The notes under the pieces: generated by a model
Database searches by the model: none
Told to the model about the DNA's origin: nothing
What the model saw: only the letters and a program-made list of their open reading frames with translations
Shown here: positions 6,822 to 13,858 of the stretch, in pieces
How positions within the stretch are numbered: the first letter of the stretch is position 1
Layout of the letters: each line of letters opens with the position of its first letter
Translations under genes and position numbers: made by a program
Source of the DNA: Conidiobolus incongruus B7586
Lineage: Eukaryota; Entomophthoromycota; Entomophthoromycetes; Entomophthorales; Conidiobolaceae
Direction: 5' to 3'
Length of the DNA: 13,858 nt
Assembly: GCA_000697335.1 (NCBI GenBank)
Contig: JNEM01015461.1
Coordinates: 1-13,858, forward strand

Positions 6822-8237
6822 TTAATGATGGTCCTTTTTAAAATATTCTCTATTATTGAAGTAAGGTCTTAAAATGTGTGGAATTTGCACATACCCTCTA
6901 GTGTCTTGGTACTGCTCTAAAATACTAACAATCACACGGGGGATGGCGCACGCTGTACCATTTAAGGTGTGGACGAAGGTGGGAGTTTTGGCATAGTTTC
7001 TGGGAAGTCGGATATTCAGTCTGCGAGATTGGTAATCTGTGCAATTACTGGCACTAGATACTTCGCCCCACTTGTTGGATCCTGGGAGCCAGCATTCAAT
7101 GTCATATTTCTTGTAGGCGCTGGAACCAAGCTCTTGGGTTGGCATGTCGAGAACGCGGTACGTCAATTCGAGTTTGTCGAAGATACTCTGCTGAAATTTG
7201 AGAATTTTTTCCAGAGCTTGATCACTTTCGGTGGGCTCTGTCAGTTGAAATAGCTCAAGTTTGGTGAATTGGTGCACACGGTACAGACCTCTAGTCTCGG
7301 CACCGCGAGATCCTGCCTCAGCTCTGAAGCAGTGGCTCTTACCCATGAGTTGAATTGGTAGTTGCTTTTTAGTGAGTTGTTGATCGATGTAGAGACCAGC
7401 AAGTTGTACTTCAGAAGTACCTGACAAACAGAGTTTATTAGTATCTTCCTCCTGATGACTTGATGATACACCATAAGTCTGACTCAAGTGCGTATCTCTA
7501 GGCTGGAATCCACAAGCCTTCAAAATATCTTCCTTAACAATATCAGGCACCAAATGGAGACGGTAGCCTTGTTCCAATCCTAATTTCACCACGAGATCAA
7601 TTAATGCTAACTCCAACAATGCCCCATCATTCTTTAAGTAGTAAAAACTGTTGCCAGTAACCTTGGCAGCGGATTCAAAGTCTACCATCTCGAGATCAGT
7701 CGACAATTCATAGTGATTTTTGGGCGATTTGGGATAGCTTCTCTTGAACTCTTGGACATGAACAGTTGCTGCATTTTCCTCAGCACCAATGGGTGACGTC
7801 TTATGCGTACAGTTGGGCACCTGGCATCCCAAACGCAAAGCCTCTTCATTCAGCTCGACCAATTTGGCTTCCAAATTTTGCAATTCTTCCTTAATATGCT
7901 GAGCTTCATTTAACAATTTGATGCGCTCTTCGGGTGTAGTTTTGGACATTTGTGTTGATACCAACTGTTTCTTATGTCTTAGCTCATTAACCATCTTTTG
8001 CATCTGACCATATTTCGAATAAACTTCTAATACTTTGTCTATATTGACTATATGATCCATCTTCCTGTTAGCGATATTTAATTTGACTTCGTCTCTATTT
8101 TCTTTCAAGTATTGCCAGTTGACTCTAGGTAAAATTCCTAAAGATTTAATGCCAACACAATTTTTAGAAGTTGTAGAAAAGTAACATTTCCTAGATATCA
8201 AATGTTTTAGATTTATTTTGTTAACTGCTCTTATCAT
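6822..8237 (-). CDS. DIA4: Seryl-tRNA synthetase, mitochondrial
   Basis: Intronless, 471 aa. It charges mitochondrial tRNA-Ser with serine in the matrix (class IIa synthetase; SARS2 in animals, Dia4 in yeast). The first 25-30 residues (MIRAVNKINLKHLISRK...) are basic and lack acidic residues, as a mitochondrial presequence should. Residues about 40-140 form the antiparallel coiled-coil arm that binds the long variable arm of tRNA-Ser. The catalytic core carries the serine-binding TSE loop (274-276), motif 2 with FRAEAGSRGAETRGLYRVHQ (304-323, with R305 and E307), and motif 3 with NGTACAIPRVIVSILE (426-441, Arg-434). The TACAIPR form, rather than cytosolic or bacterial SGLAVGR, is typical of mitochondrial SerRS and supports that assignment. 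WGEVSSASNCTDYQSRR (390-406) is another conserved active-site block. Length is normal for the family. It lies upstream of VTC4's 3' end on the same strand, 512 bases away, so it is a separate transcription unit. Confidence 0.96.
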   Translation of the reverse strand: MIRAVNKINLKHLISRKCYFSTTSKNCVGIKSLGILPRVNWQYLKENRDEVKLNIANRKMDHIVNIDKVLEVYSKYGQMQKMVNELRHKKQLVSTQMSKTTPEERIKLLNEAQHIKEELQNLEAKLVELNEEALRLGCQVPNCTHKTSPIGAEENAATVHVQEFKRSYPKSPKNHYELSTDLEMVDFESAAKVTGNSFYYLKNDGALLELALIDLVVKLGLEQGYRLHLVPDIVKEDILKACGFQPRDTHLSQTYGVSSSHQEEDTNKLCLSGTSEVQLAGLYIDQQLTKKQLPIQLMGKSHCFRAEAGSRGAETRGLYRVHQFTKLELFQLTEPTESDQALEKILKFQQSIFDKLELTYRVLDMPTQELGSSAYKKYDIECWLPGSNKWGEVSSASNCTDYQSRRLNIRLPRNYAKTPTFVHTLNGTACAIPRVIVSILEQYQDTRGYVQIPHILRPYFNNREYFKKDHH

Positions 8238-8749
8238 TTTTCTTATTTTATTTGGAATAATTTTAAAGAACTTGGTCCATGTTCATATCACTTTACTTCT
8301 TTCTATGAGATTTAAAAATTATGGGAATTTCAATTTTAATTCAAATGAATATTGAATTTGATATCGCAATTTATAATAGTTAACTTGATCATTTTATTCG
8401 AGCTATTTACAATAAAGTTAAAACTAATATAAAATGTTTCAAAACACCAAATAAGTATGTAACTATGAAAATTTATTAATATGAAAAAATTATTTATTTA
8501 GATCTCTTTTATATAATATTTATATAACATTTCATGATAAAGATATCAACCAACTCGAGAAAATATTTATATTTTTAATGACAACTAACATATATATAAT
8601 GCTCATAGAAATCTATAGCATGTAAATTTTGAAGCTTTATTGATTATAAGAAGATTAAGTGAGTAAATGGTTCTAATAAAAAATATATAACATCTGTTGA
8701 TTATATATTCACTGGTTAAGAATTAGTAACAAAGTTAAAAACATCAAAT
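8238..8749. other. Intergenic region between SerRS start and VTC4 stop
   Basis: 512 AT-rich bases that must hold the SerRS promoter and the VTC4 3' end, both for minus-strand genes. I see no distinctive promoter element, RNA gene or repeat. Confidence 0.55.
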
Positions 8750-10823
8750 TTAGTTTTCATAGAAGAAAGCTGGTAAATTACCACGACGTCCTTGAATTTT
8801 TAAATAGAAATTGACACCAATGGCAGCGAAGAGAGCCAAGACTAGAGCGAGAGGACCGATACTATCGTCATAGGGACCTTCGTCGCGGTTGCGGATCTTG
8901 TTAGCACGCCATTTGAATAAGACGACCGAATACCCCATGGTCAATAAGGAGATGATGGTAAAGATGGAGGCAGCGAATTGACCAATACGATCTGAGAAGT
9001 TAAGGAGACCGAGGGCTAATGTGGCTAAGATGATAGCAAAGTGAAGCCAGGTTAGGAAAGTACGTTCATTGGCAAAGAATACCTTAGGTTCGACACGGGT
9101 TGGAAGTTGAATAATCTTAGGGTTTTCAAGTACTTCGTCACGGTCGGGATCCTCATCTTCTTCATCGCGAACGCGATTGATTTTATGAACAAGACGACCT
9201 AATGAGCTCTTGTTTTTGAGTTGAGGTTGGTTATAGCTTGGCTCAACATTGTGATCGGAGCTGGTTTCGCTGGGAGTGCCAGATTTGAATCCAATGGCTT
9301 TACGCATACGTTTCCATTCAGCAGTAGGTTCACGACGAATATCGACATCCATTTGAGGTAACCAGAATGGAAGGAGATTGATATGAGGCTCTAAAAGAGT
9401 AGCAACACCGTGAATGTACTTGGAGAACTTAGGAACAGCTTCAACCAAATGGGAGTTGACTAATTGTTGAACCCAAACAGGAGGTTCAGCACCTAATTGA
9501 GTTTGTAGTTTGACTTCCAATATGGCGTAAGGGAATCTACAGATATCAGATTCAGGAAGTTGAGAGAATGGATAATCGGTACCAATATCAGTACGTCTCC
9601 AGTTATTGCCAGACCTTTGAACACCTCCATAGTTGTCTTCACGAATTAAAGATAATTCAGTATCCAAAGAGATTCTGACTTTGGCATCACCTGGAAGTTG
9701 GAAAGCGGTACGATTATAAAAACTACGAATAGCAGGCTTCAATCCCTTTTGCAAGACTCTATCTTGTACTTCGGTAGCTAATTGTTCAAAAGCATCGATT
9801 TCCTTTTGAGGTTTGCCGCGTTCTTGCATTTTTTTGACCATAGTTTCAACACTATACTTTCCAGCTAAAAAATCGTTGACATACTTCTCTTTAATAGGAA
9901 ATCTTTGTTTAACACTCTTTTCACCAGTCCAATCTTCTCTGTGAGTTTTACGTTCGACAAATATTTCTTGGTTGGTGACGGGACCGTACCATCTCAAACG
10001 GATAGCTTCGGCACCTTCGCTCTTTTCAAGGCGCCCGAGGTAGAGATCGAAAGCATCGTTATCGAAATAAATGGAAGTAATGGCTGGATCAGCAGTATCC
10101 ATTTCATCTTTAGAATTGTAAACTAACACGGGAAGATGTTGCAAGACAAAGAGTTTGAGTTCCATGACATTATCTGGATGGACCCAGTACTTAGTAGTCT
10201 TTCTGACGAAATCTTGAGCTCCGCCATGACCAGTACCTTTGTTAGCATCCTTTTTACCTCCATTACGAACAATATCATATAATCTAGAGAGTTGCAATAA
10301 TAAGTTATCATAATTTTGTTTAAAGAAGTTTCTAGCATTTAATCTAACGTTAAACATAGGCTTCAATTGGTAACCAGTATGCTTATCGTGTTTCTTAACA
10401 ATTTTAATAAAACCTGAATAATTTTGACGAGTAAATCTTGATAATTCATTGACTTCGTTAATAATGTTGTTAATATCGCTTTGAACTTCGGCATATTTTT
10501 CACTAGATGTATCTTCGTCCTCGGCTAAAGCATCGACGATGGTGCGTAAATGCTGAATACGACGAGAAATTTCACCTACTTTAATATGATGGAAAGAATC
10601 AACCTAAATAATGTGAATTTAATAAAGGCATATTGAGTTTAATATCAGATTCAATTACTTTGTCAAGTTCTTTCTCTAACATGTTGACAAAAGAAGCTTC
10701 GTCATTTTCATTAAAAGCACCAGGACTATCTTCTCTAATAGCCTTTTTTAACCCGTTATAATCCAAATAATAAAATCTCCAAGGCTCGTAGAGAGCATTG
10801 TTTAACTTTTCACCAAACTTCAT
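8750..10823 (-). CDS. VTC4: Vacuolar transporter chaperone 4, polyphosphate polymerase (2 exons)
   Basis: Exon 1 is 10823-10659 and exon 2 is 10603-8750. A 55-nt GT-AG intron (10604-10658) separates them, giving 672 aa. VTC4 polymerises ATP gamma-phosphate into polyphosphate and, within the VTC complex, threads it into the vacuole or acidocalcisome. The SPX domain (about 1-150) starts MKFGEKL and has basic patches DYNGLKKAI (21-29) and KKHDKHTG (125-132), which bind inositol pyrophosphates. The VTC tunnel domain (about 175-480) keeps every active-site residue known from yeast Vtc4: K193, R257, R259, K274, K287, R353, R365, E418, K447 and K450; the yeast numbers are 200, 264, 266, 281, 294, 361, 373, 426, 455 and 458. 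Signatures include RLRWYG, VERKTHREDWTGEKS and FWLPQMDVDIR. An acidic linker (535-549) leads to a DUF202 domain with three membrane helices (about 570-590, 595-619, 637-656). Yeast Vtc4 is 721 aa; the shorter linker explains the difference. Exon 2 alone would lack half of SPX. Confidence 0.97.
10604..10658 (-). other. 55-nt intron of VTC4
   Basis: It begins GTAATTG and ends TTATTTAG. Splicing joins KELDK to VDSFHHIKVGEI, restoring the SPX helix register seen in yeast Vtc4 (ELDKVYTFCKVKHSEV). If it is retained, translation runs into a stop just after the junction and yields only a 74-residue SPX fragment. Confidence 0.93.
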
Positions 10824-12880
10824 TTTCTATTGAGTGATTAATTTATTAAATAATCAATATGATTCAAAAAATTAAAATTGTCCAGCTTTCAATATATATG
10901 TATGATTTATATATGATTTAATTTTATGGTTTTATGAGTGAATTGTTGACTAAAATCAAATCTTAATTGGATTGGACTCTTTTTCATTGGTTCTCAAGAC
11001 TGTGACACACTTTTCATTTTTCGTCACTTAATAATCCAATCATTCCAATAAATTTGGAATACAAATAACTTTGTGAATAAATAAGAATATTTAATTAATA
11101 TAAAGTTTATTCAGTACAACTATCGTGTATTATTTTCATAGTGGTTTTGCATAGTCTGGTTACATTGATGATACCTCAATCATGATCAACTGTATACTTC
11201 TATAGATCACCCCATGATCTAAATACTCAATACTATTCATTGAATTCATATTTAATATCTCAAATATTGTGTCATCTTTTTTATTGATTTTAAACGAGCA
11301 TCTTGTCAACAATTGATCCGAGATTTGCTTGCTATTTAAAACCCCATCATCACATATACACAAACATTAAATAGTTTTATAATTCCTACAGTATAATTCA
11401 TTTGATATTATTAAAACAAACCTTATAATATAGCATATTCATTAAGATTTTATGCATCCCCTTCAAACTTATTATTCTTTACAAATTTTCACAAATAATA
11501 TTCTCATAATATTAACCGAGTTCAACAATATTAATGTCTTTGGAATAATATCATATTTTCATCTGAATGTTTAACTGATTGGAATTTTAATTTGATTAAC
11601 TCTTAAATATTATTATCAATCCACCTTATAATTTCATTAATTACTATATTCTATATAATCAACTATTATTTTAAATAAGATTCAATAAATAGTGTTTGTG
11701 ACTATAGAGTTCAATTCAACTGTAATCTAATGAGAGCTGGTGATATCTTATAAACTTCACAATTATTTCATACTATCCAAAATTTTGAAATTTCACACTC
11801 TTCCAATATAAGATCCAAATATAATCATTTTTCTGATGAAATAGAACCTTTTATATTAAAATGGATAATTTTATTAATTACGATTTTAAACTGGTCCATA
11901 TTAAATTAATAAATATAAAAAATGAAACACTAAAATATTTATCATATTTCAGATAATAATGTTGAATATATTCTATTATTATTTTCATAATGATATGTTG
12001 TATAGAACTATATTATAATTATTTTCTTAGGATTATATTAACTAAAAAATATTCAGAAGAATGTGATAATAAATTAATAGTTTAATTTATTATATCTACT
12101 CACCTTTCTAGTTAAGCTGTGAATATTTTATTTGATTAAAATGATGACATGAAAAAAATGATGGATGGAAGAGTGAATAATTAGTAGATTATTTGAGATC
12201 AAGGTATTTTGATAGTATGAGATAAGAATGTATATGGAAAATCATAATATATTTAATGTCGTTATAAACTAATGCATTGAATCTAAATTTTAAATGTATC
12301 GAAATGCTATTACGTATAATGAATATATTTAGTATTTTTTTAGCAGCATGATAAAACAATCAGGGGTCAAAACTTAATATTCATTAAATTAGCATAATGA
12401 ACAAATTATTCAATTGTTATTAAATTGATCAATAATATAGAGCAATACTCCTTTAATTCCCTTAAATATATCTTAAAAATACCTTTTTTCAAGATATTTA
12501 GAAGAGAATCCCAAAATCCTACATTGTAAATGAAGATGATATCAGATTTTACAAAAAAATTTATCATTTATTTTAAAAATTCAACTTGTCTGGTATACTA
12601 TAATATGTATATTGAATATATAGCTGTCCATTGAGATATATATGATAAATAGGGCAATTAAATTTCAATACTCAACATAAAAGTTTATGATACATATTAT
12701 ATTGATGCTTTCATATCTAGTGAAGATTTTCATACTTATATTTAAAATTTTCAAAATAATCAATATTCAAATAATAAAAATCTTATTGTTTCTGTCCCAA
12801 ATTGCTTTAAAAAAGTTTAATCTACACTTACTATATTAACCTTATCTTTTGCATTTATTATATTTATTACTCTGTATTTT
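10824..12880. other. Long AT-rich intergenic region upstream of VTC4
   Basis: About 2 kb with no supportable gene. The VTC4 promoter should lie in the first 250 bases. The segment 11100-11370 is a little less AT-rich and carries a 67-codon minus-strand reading frame (11160-11363) with no protein features, which I take as chance. I recognise no tRNA, snoRNA or transposon until the mariner end at about 12881. Confidence 0.55.
10966..11049 (-). promoter_or_regulatory. CCAAT-box cluster upstream of VTC4
   Basis: On the minus strand, CCAAT occurs three times within 25 bases (10966-10970, 10971-10975, 10986-10990), about 145-165 bases upstream of the VTC4 start. Two more lie in the opposite orientation at 11036-11040 and 11045-11049. 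The segment is less AT-rich than its surroundings. CCAAT is bound by the HAP/NF-Y complex in fungi; binding here is inferred. I saw no CACGTG site of the kind bound by the phosphate regulator Pho4. Confidence 0.4.
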
Positions 12881-13858
12881 TAATAATAGGATTTTTTTGC
12901 AATTAAAAATAAATAAATATTTTAATATATAATATATAAAAATAAATATATAATATAAATTTAATAGTTTTTTTTATTATTAATAACTTTTTGTTATATT
13001 TTTAACAAACCTCTAACACTTAAAATACAATTTTTTTTATTAAAGACTGAAATTTAATGTTTCATAAACCAATTAATTTTTTTTGTAAAAATTTTCTTTT
13101 TTATAAGCTAGTTTTTTAATTACTTAAAGTAATTATAATTATATAAGTTATAATCTAAAAAATATATTAAATATAGTAGTTTTTTCCAGTTATTTTTATT
13201 TGAAAGTTTTTTACAGTTTTAAATTTATATATTCTATAATTATCATGTAAAATAACAAATTTTCTTAAATTATATTAGAAATATTAATTAAAAATACTTT
13301 TATTTAAAAAAACATAATATAAAATTTATTATTAATTGATTTTCTTTCATAAATTAAATAAGAATAGCATATATTATTATAATTTATAATAAAAATTAAT
13401 ATTTACTTAATAATAAAATACTTGTTTAAAAAGATTTATAAAGAAAGTTGATTTAACTTAATTTAATATCTTGATTTGTAATTTAATAAATAATCATACA
13501 TAAAGATTTAAAATTTATTAATTATAATTATTTACTATAAAAGTTTAAGTTTATATTAATTTTTTAGTAAATTTTATTTAATTATAACTACTTTAACTTT
13601 TTTTAAGTTTTAGTTAAATTATAAGATATTTATTTTATATTTTTATTTATTAATTTGAGTTTAAAGTTTAATATATATAAAATACTTATAAAATTAATAT
13701 TGAAATACTTAAATAATTCTTTAACTAAAATAAAAAAGTATTTTTTAATATATTTTTCCATTCTATTAATAATTGAAAAATAATAGTTAAAGTTAGTTTT
13801 TCAAATTTTAATAAGTTTTAAATAATTTCACTTTTAGTTTTAAAGTAATTTAACTAAT
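12881..13858 (-). mobile_element. Degenerate mariner transposon, copy 2 (inverted, cut by window edge)
   Basis: Reversed relative to copy 1, it aligns to copy 1 from its right end back to about 4911; the remaining 5' end lies beyond the window. By eye a sample of about 160 bases around the third catalytic block shows roughly 15 differences, mostly C/T or G/A. The outer end reads AATAATAGGATTTTTTTGC. On the minus strand it encodes HDNYRIYKFKT (near 13247-13215), so it keeps the second catalytic Asp (GAT, 13244-13242) that copy 1 has lost. It also keeps CAA and TGG codons where copy 1 has TAA and TGA. The first and third catalytic positions read Asn, as in copy 1. A one-base length difference follows the HDN block. 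It is inactive. Confidence 0.86.

Noticed and set aside
8750-10366. VTC4 as a shorter protein starting at 10366
   Set aside because: That start is a TTG (Leu) codon inside the SPX domain. Reading upstream through 10603 and across a GT-AG intron gives the full SPX domain beginning MKFGE.
11160-11363. Possible small gene or box C/D snoRNA upstream of VTC4
   Set aside because: A 67-codon minus-strand frame and TGATGA-like boxes on both strands are present. However, no matching CTGA box at a suitable distance and no protein features were found.
4911-13858. The two long similar segments as LTRs or a long terminal repeat pair
   Set aside because: They are in opposite orientation, each carries transposase coding remnants and mariner ends, and host genes lie between them.

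Overview
The window looks like nuclear DNA from a very AT-rich fungus. Four protein-coding genes sit as islands of ordinary composition in intergenic DNA made almost entirely of A and T. The VTC4 gene (the polyphosphate polymerase of fungal acidocalcisomes and vacuoles) reads colinearly with the yeast protein. COX10 and a mitochondrial seryl-tRNA synthetase show a respiring mitochondrion, which argues against anaerobic chytrids. Introns are tiny: six of the seven inferred are 52 to 55 nt and one is 33 nt. My best guess, at low confidence, is an early-diverging, possibly insect-associated lineage such as Harpellales or Entomophthorales. The standard genetic code fits all four genes.

Layout: 1-1227 is AT-rich DNA with two small hairpins. 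1228-2154 (minus) is a seven-exon gene for a nuclear poly(A)-binding protein of the Pab2/PABPN1 type. 2155-3046 is a divergent intergenic region. 3047-4246 (plus) is COX10 (heme O synthase), intronless. 4247-6821 holds a chain of four stem-loops (4437-4625), then a TA microsatellite, then a dead mariner DNA transposon (about 4720-5889). 6822-8237 (minus) is mitochondrial SerRS, intronless. 8750-10823 (minus) is VTC4 in two exons; the SPX domain only becomes complete when a 55-nt intron is removed. 10824-12880 is intergenic, with a CCAAT cluster upstream of VTC4. From about 12881 to the window end lies a second mariner copy in the opposite orientation, cut off by the window edge.

The genes do not form an operon-like unit. 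COX10 and SerRS both serve mitochondrial respiration (heme O for cytochrome oxidase; charging of mitochondrial tRNA-Ser). Pab2 acts on nuclear RNA, and VTC4 makes and stores polyphosphate under SPX/inositol-pyrophosphate control.

The most interesting material is the mariner pair. Translating copy 1 in a single frame recovers an animal-type DD34D mariner transposase along nearly its whole length. The frame holds close to thirty stop codons, yet I found no frameshift. That pattern suggests mutation by base transitions (RIP-like, or extreme AT bias) rather than ordinary decay. Other points are a 33-nt terminal intron that decides the C-terminus of Pab2, and the run of perfect hairpins beside the transposon.
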